A stretch of DNA of 64,000 nt, from the NCBI RefSeq assembly GCF_031877795.1, contig NC_133971.1:12688325-12752324 (forward strand). Reading direction: 5' to 3'. The stretch comes from Strix aluco (taxonomy: Eukaryota; Chordata; Aves; Strigiformes; Strigidae). The stretch's first letter is position 1, and every line of letters starts with the position of its first letter. A program made the translations under genes and the position numbers. Below are positions 33,401 to 46,900 of this stretch, in pieces. Under the pieces are notes generated by a model, which had not been told where the DNA came from, did not search any database, and saw nothing but the letters and a program-made list of their open reading frames with translations.

Positions 33401-33424
33401 CTATAGTCTTCGTTGCAAGGTGGC
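27494..33424 (+). other. CWC27 intron 10, first block, no gene recognised
   Basis: About 5.9 kb of AT-rich intron. I find no CWC27 exon, no RNA gene and no named repeat family. A perfect 12-bp stem with a 5-nt loop lies at 32244-32272. Confidence 0.55.
32244..32272. repeat. perfect inverted repeat, 12-bp arms with 5-nt loop
   Basis: The arms are TGACTGTACAGT (32244-32255) and ACTGTACAGTCA (32261-32272), separated by TTTTC. The arms are exact complements. No function is implied by sequence alone. Confidence 0.8.
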
Positions 33425-33745
33425 TGTTGTCATTGCAAGGCTGCTGTCTGTAATCTTTGAAACACTGTGGAAATCCTCTGACTGGAGGATGTTTCAGATG
33501 TTGCACCCATTTTCAAAAAAGGCAGTCATCACAGGGATGATCCAGTTAGCCTCACTTTGGTCCTTGGGTAAATCATGGGATGGGTCCTCTTGGAAGCTCT
33601 TTCTGGGCATGTGAAGAAGAAGTAGTCAGCATGGATTTAGCAAAGGCAAGATGTGAGGAGAGCAGTGGGTATCATCTGGTTTGAGCATGAGGTAGAGTAG
33701 ATGGGTTTCTGCGGTTCCTTCTGACCCAAATGCTTCTGTGATCTG
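33425..33745 (+). mobile_element. old, internally deleted CR1 LINE relic
   Basis: The plus strand gives a degraded RT segment LLSVIFETLWKSSDWR followed by FSKKAV and then a remnant of the GFTKGK region. It jumps to a CR1 3' tail (GGTTCCTTCTGACCC...TTCTGTGATCTGG). Much of the RT between these parts is deleted. Confidence 0.65.
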
Positions 33746-34489
33746 GTTTTTGTTTGTGTTTTTAAATTTTTCTTTTGTCCCCCCTCAGACTCTGCTGAGG
33801 TCTGGAATAACAAGTCCAGCAGCTCTTTAGTTGTTTATTTTTTTAAATTGTTTTTAAGTTACATGTATATGTATTTAAGTATTTTATTCTTCTATTTATT
33901 TAAGCTTAATCCAGTATCTCGTCTTGTGTTCAGCAAGCTACTTCTATACCTTTTTGTGGATGTTGTTTGTTTGTAAGTAGTGGCAATGTGATATATATAA
34001 TACCATAGACTTAGAGCTACTTACTCACTTTGGAATGTAAGGTTTATTTATTTCTGTATAGAACTGGGATATTCTTTCTCCACAATAATTACTATTTCCA
34101 ATTTAATAACTCTATTTCTAATCCTACTAGCATTTTCTTAAACCATAACTGTTACTATCAGGCCTTGTCCAACAATACATCTTGTCTCCTTGCTTTTCAG
34201 TTTAGCACCAGGTAGTATAAATTCTTAGTAAGACTGGCTTTTGAGTTCTTGAGTACAAACTCTCTTTGCAACTGACTTCAAACTTCACTATATCTGAAGA
34301 ACTGCTGTTGTTTTCCTATAACAAATTCAGGTATTCTGTTAATAGTGTTTTGAGCCAAAGGATACCATTAGATAAACTGTGTATCTCATGTCATAATTTA
34401 CTGCCAGCTATCCCTGTATTGAGCTCACTGTTTGGCTACAGCTGAACAGGAAAGGCATGAAACATATTTTGTAAATTTTAAGAGAGTGT
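33746..34489 (+). other. CWC27 intron 10, nothing recognised
   Basis: AT-rich intron with no recognised element. Confidence 0.45.
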
Positions 34490-35150
34490 AGTTTGGTCCA
34501 TATTTGGCCAGTGAGTGTAATCTATTCCAGTATTTAGATACCTTACTCCTAAAAACACCTCATCCAGTTTTACATTTTAATTTGTCTGGGTTTGGCCAAT
34601 TATTTTTTTTGCTGTGCCTTTTTCTGAAGTTCACTACAGTATGCTGTATTTTCTTTCACTTCAACTATTTAAATTCTTACTGAGTCCTATCTGTCTTTTT
34701 GATAAGCTGTATCCATGGAGTTATTTCAGTCTTTCACAGTAAGACATTTTTTTCAGTCCTCAAATCCCTTTATGGCATTTCTTGTTCCTTCTCCAATTTT
34801 TCAACATTCTTTAAAAAGCTTTGATCAGTAATCTCTTATTAGCCTTACTAGTGATGTATACAGAGAGCAACAACCTTTTTTCTTCCTCCCACCTCCCTGT
34901 TTATTCATACAGTGTCTACATCAGCTCTTCTTAATGAAATTTCACCAAGATTGCTTGTGTTGCTGGGGTTTCCCAGATTATTTTCAGTCATCGCTCTCCT
35001 AGAACTAGTTTCACATTTTGTACACTTAATCTGTTTTTTACTTCCTAGGTTTTAGCAGTTAGTTGTCTTCGGCTTTTATGTTATTCAGCAAGCCACTTGC
35101 CCAGCAATCCTGATAGAAGAATTTGCTACTGTGAGAGTTTGTGTGATTCA
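34490..35150 (-). mobile_element. ancient L3/CR1-like LINE relic
   Basis: On the minus strand this resembles diverged L3/CR1 RT sequence (plus-strand pieces TTTCAGTCTTTCACAGTAAG, TTCTTGTTCCTTCTCC, CCTGTTTATTCATACAGTG). Boundaries are approximate and divergence is high. Confidence 0.4.
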
Positions 35151-36473
35151 CTAATAGTGAATTTAGTACCGAGTTCCCTGGAGTGAATGGATATATTTCC
35201 AGTCAGTGGCTAACATCTCATTGGCAACTATTTTAAGCAGTAACTTCATAACCTAATTCTTATTTAACCAAGATAGTCTTTCAGCCTGTTTGTGAGGATG
35301 ATTTTTTTTTTTTTTTAAGGACTTCCTTACTTGAAAGTACTGGGAAGCAAATTTTCCTGATCAGTAAAGGGTATTATTTGGGTTGACTCTAAAATTAGTC
35401 AGGCTAGCTACTGGTCAGGAACTCATTCTGAATTCTACTAAGAAACTCTCCAATAGCATTATGTCAGCATTGAGATGCTACTCTGAAACATTTTTGGTTT
35501 TGACTCATATTCTTTCTCTGTGTGAAAGTTTTATTGGATTATTGTATTCTAGCTTGATTCAAGAAGTACTTTTTTGTGTGTATGTAAACCAGTACCAGAT
35601 TATTATTTTTTTTATTAAGAGAATTCATTTAACTGTTGAAATGAGCGCGTGTAATCTGATTAGCTTTAGCTGCAGCTCATTAGAGACAAACCTATTGCCC
35701 TTTTATCGTGACCTCTTAACTTTGGATCCGAAAGTCTTTGCTGAATCCATAAAGTGCCATGTTTTAGAATAATGGAAGACATCTATTAGGTGTTAAAAGA
35801 CTAAAAGAAAAAAAACAAAACAATCTGTCAAGTGGAACCAATATCTATCACTAGATACACTGTACTACTACAAAAGATTATTGTATGAGATTGCTTTGAC
35901 ACTTGCAGTCTTTCCTGCTCTTGTATTTTTTCATATTGTGGTACCTTCAGATCTTTGTTACTGTACTGCCTACATTTTGAATTTAATTTTCTTAGAAATT
36001 TTGAATTCTTACGTATTTATAAGTGTTAAGAGAGTGCTGTGTTTCATCTGGTAGTGGAAGCTTAATTGTAAATACTTGTATTTTATTCAAAGTCATTCAT
36101 TCTGTACTTGAAAAAAGACATGTTTACTGTGTTATTATGCTCCATTTGTATGGGTATTTTTTTAAAACTAGGAACCATCGATAGTTATAAACCAGCAAAG
36201 CAGCTTATGTTGTTTCATTTTAACTTCTTTGAAGTGGGCCATTTTGTGTTCCACACTGAAATAAGTGTCTAAAGCTATTTTAAACAATTGAAATGATTGT
36301 TTAAATTTATCAATCATTTTGATATTATAATCAAATATTATTATCAAAAAATTAAATTATTGAGAAAATCGAGTTTTATGCAAAAGTAGCTATTTAATCA
36401 CATACTGAAATAGAACAATTACTAAGTGAGTGGTGACATGAAATTAGTCTTTTTTCTATCTCTGCTATTCTAG

Positions 36474-36522
36474 ATATGGGAGTGTATTCGAAGTTCGTTG
36501 TCTTGATTTGAAAACAGAGCAG
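36474..36522 (+). other. exon-like segment of unknown status in CWC27 intron 10
   Basis: A pyrimidine-rich acceptor (CTATTCTAG) is followed by 49 nt open in the frame that continues from CWC27 exon 10, encoding YGSVFEVRCLDLKTEQ, then donor GTAATG. Length 49 changes the phase, so inclusion would shift the canonical downstream frame. It could be a poison exon, an alternative exon or chance. Confidence 0.25.
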
Positions 36523-39500
36523 GTAATGATTACATAACACATGACAAAGTTAGATATGTATCTGTGTGATATACTGCCATAAAACAGCAGCTATAGAGTT
36601 ACAACACTTCCATTTGACTTTCATTGTACTCTGTGTAGCCTGTATTTCAAATAAGGTGGTAACTAGAGATCTGTAATTTTTTTTTGGAGTAGGGGGAGAA
36701 GGTATTTTATGACAAAAAACCCTGACTTTCCTTCTGAATACTCCTGATTCATTCTTCAGGGCTTCCTTGTGTTAAGATACTCTGTGCTGTGCTTTGCAAA
36801 ACTACATTAAACATAAAACTTTCACTGAATAGTCTCTAACATTCCTCACCCTCTTGAGTTCTGATTTTTAGGTATAGTGTAATCAGCATAACATTTTGGA
36901 AATGTTGCTGGGTACTTAGCTAGGGTTTACCATCAGTATCTCCAGAGCTCCATCAGCTGGAGTACTATATGTTGTATATTAAAATACAGTCTAATATATA
37001 AAATATTTTCATATATAATATTAGAGTGGAATATAGATACTGAGAGGACACCTATGCATTCTTGTCCTTATAGCTGTTGTGGCTTGCAAGAGACTGAAAA
37101 GTGTTATGGGAGAATCTTACATACTAAATTTTTTTGCAATTAGAGATCAAAGAAGTTATGTGTTATCTTCTGTAGTCTCACCTGCTTTTATGCAATTTTG
37201 TCCCATAGTATGCTGACAGAAAGGTCTGAAATTACTGAATGGAAAAGAGAGCCTATAAACTTCCCAAGAAAGTTATTTTGCTCTTCAGAACTGCCCTGCA
37301 GCTTTTTACAGTTAGGATGCAGCACCTATTTCATAATCTATAAAATTCTAACCAATATTTCTGGAAAAGTGTAAAAGCTCATATAATGCTGAATTTCAAG
37401 GGAGCATGTAAGCAGCAAATCTTTTCGTACTAGTCCTGTTTCAATGCAGGATATCATAATGTTTCTCTTAAATCTTAAGCTTTAGTGACTTTTATTACAC
37501 TAAACATACTTAGGACTGTTCTAAGTGTTCCACTGGTTGTTCTTCAGTAGTTAATAGATTTGGATTTTTATTTCTGCTCTTTCACTCTTGGGTTGAAATG
37601 TCATTTGAAAAGCTCTTTGGAGAAGCAGGAACTCTCTGATGGAAAGTATTTGGCATATAAAATGTGTTGATATACATACAGAGCAGTATGACAGTATTTC
37701 AGTCTTCCTTTTTCTGTATCTTGACCGACCTATGCCCAAGCAGAATTTCATTAGGTTAGTTATTTGCCTTAGATACAGTACATCATGAATACTAGCTGAA
37801 TTAGACAGTTTTGCTTGTTCATCGTAAGAATTCTTGAGAAGGTATTAATTCAAGCATGTGAACTTGGCTGCAAAAACTTGGCAAGGACGTGGGAGATATA
37901 ATTTCTATATTATGCAGGTGGTACCTACCTAAGTACTTTCAGTATACACGAGGACAGTGTTCTTTCACTGGAGGAGCACTTTGCAGGAATCTGGACAAGA
38001 CTCAGTGCAAATAAAGATGTAAAGAGTTTGGAGTATTAGCTGTGAGGGAAGGATTAAGTTATTCCATTAATTATTAATTGACTTTACAGCATGAGAGTAC
38101 AGAAAGCTGCTGCCACCACATGTCAAGATCAACACATTTTCCTGGTTTTACTCTGTAAGTGTAGGTGCTTCAACATACAGTCCTTGCCACACATATGCCA
38201 GACTCAGCTGAAACTCAGAGTTGTGACATGCTTTAAGTGAGTCACTACCTTTGAAGAAGTTAGAGATTATGTCAGAAATTACGTAGACAAAGTAACGGTC
38301 TATGAAATATTATATAGCATAATACCTGGTTGACACTGAAAGTGCATTGTACTGGTTCTGATTTATGCATGCTTCCTGTGGTTTGCAGGTGGAACTCTCT
38401 TGAATCCTAAATACTTATAAGTCTATATTACCTGAGAGAACATATGTGTTGTGCTTTATTGCCACAGCTGTGGTAAGCAGATGTGCGTGAGCTGGAGCTA
38501 CCTGATAGAAAAAGAAAACCTTTTTTTTTTTTTTCCCGCCTGTGGTGTTGAGAAAAGCACAGACACAAATTGGTGGGAATTCATTGTCTAGGTATAAAAA
38601 AACAGTGGGAATGATGTTGGTGTAAGTTAAGTCAATGTGGCTTTCATGAAGAAATCTGACATAGGAACTTCTTTTGATGTATTCTTTTAAATTAGTGCTT
38701 AATTTAAATTTAAATTCCAATTTTGTTGAGAGTGTGTTTGATTAATGTAATAGCTGTTTTAAGCTTCTGTTTTTGAAAAGAATAAACATATAAGCTTTCA
38801 TATCTTTGTAATTTATAAATGAACTTTTTTTTTTCCTCATGTCTGTTTATGAAATTAGATCGTCAGAAAATGTATGTTAGATACTTTTATGATGCCTTGC
38901 TTGATCTTGACTATGACTAATGTTAAACTAGAAAATAACAGACACAAATATTCACTTTAGGTACAAGAGGAAAAAGAAGGAGTTTTAGTCCTATATATTT
39001 CACGAGTGTCTGAAAGAAGGGAAATGGTTTCTGAATCTTTTGCTTTGGTATTGATATCCTAACTTTGTAATGATACCATACACAGACTCAACCATGGGCC
39101 ATATAATATCTTACACTCATACCTACCTACGTGTCAGATGTTTGTTTTGATAGGCTTCCACATTAATTTCTGTGTGTTTGTATGCTTTGAGTGACTTATC
39201 ACGGCATGTAAATTCAATATGGATTTGAAACCAAAGTGCTAATTCATAAATTGCCATTTATCCACAGTCATATGGAAAATACTCACTTCTGCAAATGTTT
39301 ACGTGACTTGGTGATTCCAGTGACACTTAATAAAAGTTCATAGAAATAAGCCTGAGAACCACTGAAATTCCTTTGGACTGGAATTTAACAATTGTTGTAT
39401 GGTGTGAAAGATAAAAGGAGAGGAAGGAGTATTTTGGCTAAAATGACAGGAAAAGTTCTTACCCTTGGTTTTGAGTAACTTTTTTTCCTTTTTTTTTTTT

Positions 39501-40888
39501 TTTTCCCCTCCAAAAGGCTATCTCATGAGATGATCGCCTTCCTCTCCTGTCCCCTTGGCCACATTTTCTTGCCATTTTTAACTCAATTAGAGTGTTACAG
39601 TTGCTTGTGGAGTTCCTTGTAAAATTGATTCCTTATACAATCCCAGCAAATCTAATTTTAAAAAGTCAGCTACAAAGCCAGGGCCAGAAGCAAATTGTCA
39701 GAGACAAGAGACTTTTAAGTAAGTTTTAGTGCTGTAGAAAGTGCGCATGACTTTCTGCCCACAGCACACTGCATAAAAGGTACAGACATCAATCTTGGAG
39801 AGAAATGGGTACGGCATCTTGCTGGAACTAGAACTTTGAATGATACTTACTTTCGTTTTAATCCTTGTACGTTTTATCAAGTTATTTGGTTATTAGGTTT
39901 TTTCTCATCTTCTCAAGTGATATCATAGTATTAATACTTTTAAAGTACACTTAATTGATATTTTCTTTTGCTTTACATATTTCTTTTCCTGAAAGCATGA
40001 GGGATCACTCCAGCCTGACTAATTTTCTTTAAGGAAAGCGATAATACTTGATTTAGCTAAGTGTAATGTTTCAAATTTCATCCATTGTGCTTTAAAACTA
40101 TTGATCAGTTACTTTTTGACTGATGAGGATCTCTTTCTAATTATCTCAGAAAATGAATAGAATAATCTTTTCCTTTGGTGAAAATTAATCCTTAAATTTT
40201 CCATAAGTTTAAGAAGCTAGATATGTTCCTTTTTGTTTGCATTTTTATATTTTGTTCAAGAGATTCAATATTTCGGAGATCTATAACTGACATACAGGAA
40301 AGAAAGATTACTTCAGAAATGGTTTTAGAAATACTTTATTTTTCTGAATCAGACTATTAGTGCTAAGGATTGCATGATTCATTTGTTCTTTTTAAAATAA
40401 TGTAGATTTTTCTGTATTCTTTACCTTAATAACATTCATTGTAAAGAAAAAATAATCCCAGACATACGCTTTGTAGGGTTAATGATTGGCAGTAACTTAA
40501 AAGCAGACTATACTGTATTAAACACAAACCTAGATTGTTTGGACACAAAACCCAGAATCCCAGCACTGAGATTTTTCTTGGCTAGGCATCAAAGCATGTT
40601 AATAGGTATAGTGTTAGCCTGGGACAAAGACTGGATTGTTACTGTGGTGTATTTCATCCTGCTGCTACTTGGCAGGAGTCAGTGTGTTTTTATGTGAAGT
40701 TTGTGTGTGCATTTGTCTAGTCACCTGGAAAAAAGGATGCGTAGATGACCCGTGAAAATGCAGGTAGCATGATGGAAGGTGAGAATGTGTAATCCTTTAT
40801 TATACAGTGAATTGTTAGCACTATACTGTGGGTAAGATACCATTTCAAGGGTCTGGAATCTTCTCAGTTGTTTTAGCTGTACATGCGA

Positions 40889-40916
40889 TTTTTTTTTTTT
40901 TTTTTTTTTTTTTTTT
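40889..40916 (+). repeat. poly-T tract, 28 nt
   Basis: Uninterrupted T run in CWC27 intron 10. It is not adjacent to an exon acceptor that I can see. It could be a retroposon tail on the minus strand, but no element is recognised next to it. Confidence 0.8.
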
Positions 40917-41220
40917 GGTAACATAACAAGACTGATTTAACAGTGGTATAGCCATGCACTTTTTAATTGCTAAATGTTCATGCTCCATTTCCTTTCTTTG
41001 TTTCAAAGGAGTTGAGTAGCATGGGAAGAGAGATTCTGAGGTTTTTGTTTCTGTTCTAGAATACACTTTTTGTAAATATGAGCAATACATCTTAAAGTGG
41101 CACTACAGTGAAGGATGACAACAGTATGTTCAAACATTTTCGTTATTCATCACATCTGCTGTTTGTCTCTAAACAGTCAATTTGTGGTATAATTAAATAT
41201 TTTTATTGTTTTACATGCCT

Positions 41221-41301
41221 TGAGAACAGTCAGTGTCACGTTAATGGTTGGAGTAGATGATCTTCAAGGTCTTTTCCAACCTAGATGATTCTCTGATTCT
41301 G
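41221..41301 (+). mobile_element. very short CR1 3' tail
   Basis: About 80 bp nearly identical to the end of the 2394-4453 CR1 (compare 4373-4453): TGAGAACAGTCAGTGT, TTAATGGTTGGA, AGATGATCTT, TTTTCCAACCTAGATGATTC. It is an extremely 5'-truncated insertion. Confidence 0.85.
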
Positions 41302-43449
41302 TTGCTACAGAGCCAAATAAGTAATAGATACTTTTAATACAGTGTAGAACAAGTCATGTTGGGTATCAGATTCTGGTTGTGGAATCTTTAATAATGTTTC
41401 ATTAATAAAAAGAAGTGAAATTCAATTCTTGCCTAAAAAGTTGTTTTTAATAGTTAGTAGTTAATAGTAGTAGTTGGTAGCTTGGTAATAACAAAACAAA
41501 ATAAATTACAAACTTCGTGAGCTGAGCAGATTTGATCTGGAAATACTTCAGATGGTAAAGAAATCTGCCACTAAATTGATAGCTACATTTTTTTTACCTC
41601 CAAGATTGTACCTACTATGCTGTCTTAGATAAAAAGCCATATTTCGTATTATTATCCATCCTGGTTTTTAATACTTAGCATGCTGGTAATTTTTTGATTA
41701 CAGGTCTTCACTGAGTTGTCTGCAAGTCCACTTATCGTCTTTGCCGTCAAGTGGGATAACAGATTTTCCATCATGTTTTTTTGGGAGGAATTGTAACAAA
41801 TTGTTGCCTTTCTAAGCCCTTCTCCTCTTCAGCCTGAAATACTAAATTTCTAATCAAAGCATCATGAGCATTGTAGTGTTAGCTTAGTGATGAGCTTGAT
41901 GTAAATTCCTATATAAATCAACAGTGATATTCAAGGTTTCTTTTTTCTTCCACTTTGGCCAACAAGGAAGCTCAGCTTTCTTTCTCTGAGAGCTGTGCAG
42001 TGTAAGGTAATTAACTTTTGGATCATTTATTTTTGTTGACTTGGAGTTTTTTGCTGAAAGCGCTCTTCCCCTTTCCTGTGTTGTTCTTCCACAGGTGTAT
42101 AAGCAACCTTTCCAAAGCAAGCGACTGTACAGGACCTTTTCCAGGAGGACATTTCCTTTACTGCTGTGTATGTACAGCAATATCATTTTCTGATTATTTG
42201 CCACTAGCTGATTTTTAATCAACCAGTTTCTTAGTCCTTTCCCTACTGTTGTTAGGCTTCTACTCTATTTTCATTCCACTGTCACTTTGCTTTAACAGTT
42301 GGGCCTATTGAAGATCACTTTACATGGGCCTATTGAAGATCACTTTACATGCCCAATTCCTTTGTAAATTTTTCATTTTCAGAGTTTTTTTACTAGCTAT
42401 AACTCAAAGCAATTTACTTTATTTGGGGGGGCAATTACTGCTGGCAGTCTGTTATTAAATTAGAGTTGAATTCTACTGCAGAATATTTACTCCTTAAGTA
42501 CAATAATAATTTTTTCTATATAAAAATGTTTAATTTTCATGAATACATTTGTATCTAGATAATTTACCTTCTTAGTTGTATTTTTTTCTCATATTCTGAA
42601 TTTGGGCATAGAATATTTGAAGAAATTTTGAATAATTTTTTTGTCAGTATGCTCACGTTTGAATCTGTTCTTTGAAAATGGTAACAGAAACAATTTCAGA
42701 GGATCTTCAGTAGCTAATGATGGTAGTTGCATTTAGTCTGCTTCTTTTAAGGGAGTGTTTTCAAGGTTTTTCACAGATTAATTCTAGTTTCTTAGCTGTA
42801 TTGTTACCTGCATACTTCTAGGGGATATTGCATGAATCTTACAGATGTGATTAGTGTAATTACATGACATGGTGTTTTGCTTTTCACATGAACAATTTAA
42901 ACCTTTATATACGTAGTTAAATAGTAATACTATTAATAATATCCGTACTTTAAAGTACATTTAGGCATGGAGAACATAATGGAGTTTCTTAATAATTACA
43001 AGCATGAAAAACTATTTTAGATGTTTTATTAGAAATGTGTTTCCTGAAAATTATCATCATAAGCATTTGCATTAATTCTTTCTGCAAAAAAATCTAAGAT
43101 ATATTAATCAAGGTTCTGAATAGAATTTGTGTCAGCAAGAATAAAGAAAACCCAACTTGAATCCTTATAAGGGTATATATGCTTCTAATGAAAAGAAGCT
43201 GTTTATCTAATGAAAATGGAAAACATCCAAAAAGCCTGGATTTTGAGAGGATAAGGCAGAAAAGACTGCTATGATCATTTAATACAGTGTTTTACCTAAT
43301 GGAGCACACAAGACTCTCTTAAATTCTTTTGTCTCACTCTTCTGGTGGAAAATAATCCCCTTTTAATGCAGAGATTCATGCTGAAAGTTACTTCACTAAA
43401 ATTTTCTCTGGTAAGTGCCGTTCTTGATAAGTAAATAAAAATGGCACTT
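41302..43449 (+). other. CWC27 intron 10, third block, nothing recognised
   Basis: AT-rich intron of 2.1 kb. It contains the 25-bp tandem duplication at 42301-42350. No gene is seen. Confidence 0.5.
42301..42350 (+). repeat. perfect 25-bp tandem duplication
   Basis: The 25-bp unit beginning GGGCCTATTGAAG and ending CTTTACAT occurs twice back to back (42301-42325 and 42326-42350) with no mismatch, so the duplication is recent or an assembly or replication artefact. Confidence 0.95.
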
Positions 43450-43900
43450 CTTTTTGATCTGTCTTTTGGCTCATCTTAGAGCCATTAGACCCTTTTTCAT
43501 TCATTTGCTAGCCTTCTCTTAACGTATTTGTCTTCATTTGCAAATTGTCACCAAATCACCCCTGAACTTTGTTTGATAAATTAAGTAGATTCAGCATTAA
43601 CCTTTCTTTTGTGGCTTTTTACTGTTTCCCCAGCCTTTGTCATGTGTAAACTTGGTCAGAAATTATGCTGCGTTTTCTTCTTTCACATAAGGCAGTTGGA
43701 CAGTCTCTCTTTTCTTTATGTCCACAAGTAGATATAATTTTTTCATGGTTCTAAGTTAATGGTTCCATTATTTTTGCTCAAGAACAGTTTGTCATTGTCA
43801 GGCTTATAATTATCTGGGTTATATTTTCTCTTTATAAATAGTGATACAACATTATGTTTTCTCCCCTTCTTTCTCCCCCTGCTTCTCTAGAATTTCCTTC
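43450..43900 (-). mobile_element. ancient L3/CR1-like LINE relic
   Basis: The plus strand carries CAAATTGTCACCAAATCACC, CCTGAACTTTGTTTGATAAA and TTAAGTAGATTCAGC, which resemble the reverse complement of ancient CR1/L3 RT. Highly diverged, with approximate ends. Confidence 0.4.
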
Positions 43901-46900
43901 CTCTGTTATTCACAACCAGTGTTCTCCATGGCTCAGAAATCTCTTTAAAAAACACTTGGATACAAACTGTCTGACCCTGTTGCTTTTTTTGTACTGCTTA
44001 ATTTTTACTAGCTGTTCCTTCTATTTTGGGATAACTCAAGAAGACAGAAAAATGAATCATCTTCAGGCATCTTATCTGGATTTCTCAGAGAACAGAAAGA
44101 GCTATTGAATCCTTTTTTTTCCTACATTGTTAGTAATTTTCCATTTTTTAGGCTTGAACCCCTAACATAAAAAGAAAATTTAGAAAATTAGTTTTTTTCT
44201 ATATGTGCTCAAAGATGTATGTCTGTATAACTGTAGCTGTGTCTGTTGTCATAAACAAATGGACAATGATTATTTAATGATCACTTTAAAACTATTTTTA
44301 ACTTGTTAAAATAGTATCTGAGGCCAAGTTAAGAGAAAAGAAAAAAATTTCCTGCTTAGTAACATTTTTTATTCAGGTATTTGGCAGCAAATTACAAATA
44401 ACCAGCTTCACCTTTTTCTCTGTACAGCTGTTTATTCTTTGAATTTCCCTGGGCCTTGAATATAAAATTAAAGATGCTGGTAAAATCACGGTATCAAGGC
44501 CAAATATTGTATGTTTAGGGCATCTTTTTAAATAAAATTGTTATTGGTAAATTATGTTTCTCTTGTATTCTAGTATGTTAAAAGGTGAAAAGAGGTCTCT
44601 CTATGGATGAACACCTGACAGAAAACTGATTTGGTGAATTCATGTAGTTTCTTCTTGTTTTGCTGGAGAATACCATGATAAAATGGTCTTTGTCCCAAGC
44701 TACATTTACTAATAACTAGACCAGGTATTGCCATCTTCTGTAGAGGACAGCATTTTGTAGAGACTGCCTTTATTACCAAGAAGGTGTTAAAGAGCTGGAC
44801 TAATGCTACAGGATGGCTATCTAGTCAACTTGTTACTCTCAGGGATATTAGGATATTAGAGCATCTGAATTCTGGTAAAACAGATAGTACTATTAATTGC
44901 AATAGGAACACTAGTACAAAGTGCACAGTTTCATGGTGCTGGCTCTAGCCTGTGTGTTTTCATTTGTCTCTTACCACTAGCTGCTTTCACTATGATACGT
45001 TTTCTAGTTCTCTCAGGTCCCAGAGCTCAGACAATCAGTCGCACTGCCTCTTCAGTTTCCAGTAAATTAGGGGACTTGCTTTGAGGCGTCAGAAAGATAG
45101 GGGTCATAAAAGTGGGCAGAAGAGAATAATGTAGCTGCATTATTCTTATTTCACCATTTCTGGCTAAGGGACATTACAAAAGAAAGAAGTATTGCTGCAA
45201 GAGTAGGTGAGAAGGCAGTCAGAGTTTTAGTGGATTTTATGCAGTGCTACAGAAATGGGGCTTAACTGTCTGCAAAGAGAACTCAGTTTTAAAAGTTGTA
45301 TAAGCTATGTTACTACAATGTGGAATCCAAGTTAGTAAATTCTGCCCAGCCTATCAAGTGATATGTGGAGACAGCTTATGGTTTCTTGCACATGTTCTTA
45401 GAGCGATGGAGTTGACCATTTTGGGCCATATGGTGGTGTTTGGGGTCAGCATGGTTTATCAAGTCTGTTTCTGCAACATCTAGGCTGCACCCAACCCAAC
45501 TTCTAGAAAATTACTGGACATTAATGCATAGTGCTGATAGCCCTCCAGAATGTGAAGGCTTTATTGGAACAAAAGTGGGATTTATGTATTTACTTGGAAA
45601 AAAACCCTCAAAACCATGACAAGCCATCCCAGAATACTTGGCAATATAATACCAGGGTGTGCAAGTGTCTTGTTGGGAGCCATCCCAAGTCCAGTATATC
45701 TGGTGCTGAGTTAGACTGGTAGATCATGTTGGACCTTAGTGGATAACCATGAAGTTAGCTGTCTTTGCACCAAGTTTGTGTGCCTGGAACACAAGGGAGG
45801 GATGACAGGCCTGGCCTGGGAAAGAACCAGTTATTGTTAGAGCTTGTGTTTGGTTTTATGTCTCGTTAAAACAATCTTTGCCCTTTTCAGACTTCATCTG
45901 TCTGAAAATGTTTTTACATGTGAGGCTTGTCAGCCTCACAGTCTTCACACACATATGTCTGGCTAGATGCTTTGTGATCTGCTGCTGGATTTGTACGGTT
46001 CTTTGGGTCAAGAGTGGCCAATGCCATGTTGTACTAGTAAGTCAGACCATGCCCCTGGCTTACTCACTGTTGACTGTATGGTCTTCTGTTGCATCTGTGT
46101 GATAGGTAGGGGTGGATTTTGTGGTATGTCTTTTCCAAAGCCTGGATACAAAAAGTAGATACCTGTACTTGCTGCTACTGTGATTTTCAGGGAGATCCCA
46201 AAACACTATCTGTCCCTCTTTACTCAACTGATTGTACCACTCAGTTGTTCCAAGTTGTCATCCATCGCCTGGTATGAGGTCTTCTTATTATAAGTAGTTT
46301 ACAGAACTACATACTTCTTCAGTATATTCAGTTAAATGTGTGATGACAATGTATTTGTAGTCTACAGTTAACCTGAGGGTTTGTTCATGGTCCAGAAAAT
46401 CTGGTAACTGCTGCCTAGGCATTTTATATGTCAGTATTCTTTTATTTTTGAGAAAAATAATGGATAAACTAATTATCAATCTCAAAGAAGTTACAGTTTA
46501 ATATATACTTGTCCATTAAAAAGACATAAGACAGAGATGAAAACATGAAACAGTAGTGATCTGGATGGGCCAGTTTGATAGTAGAATACCTCCCCAGGTA
46601 AGCAAACCTTTAGTGCTTTCCTACACATTCTGCCTCAAATTGTAAGAGAGGAGACAAAGCCAGGAAAGTTTTAATCACTATAGATTATGTGGGAACTAAC
46701 ATTAGAAAAGGACCATTGATGAGATTATAGATTGATGCAGTTTTGAACTATTTCAAAAAATGGTTTGGACCATCATGAAGAACTGAAGTTGAGCAAACAC
46801 TATATTCCAAATTGTTATAGCAAAATATTTTGTTCATACTCATTGCTTCACTATGTTGTATTTGGTTTCTTGTAGCCTTTTTTGAGAGAGTTAAACTGAC

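Larger units (their letters stand above)
35151..41220 (+). other. CWC27 intron 10, second block, no gene recognised
   Basis: About 6 kb of AT-rich intron. An exon-like 49-nt segment lies at 36474-36522, an AT-rich stretch at about 36966-37026, and a 28-nt T run at 40889-40916. I see no known repeat family beyond these. Confidence 0.5.
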
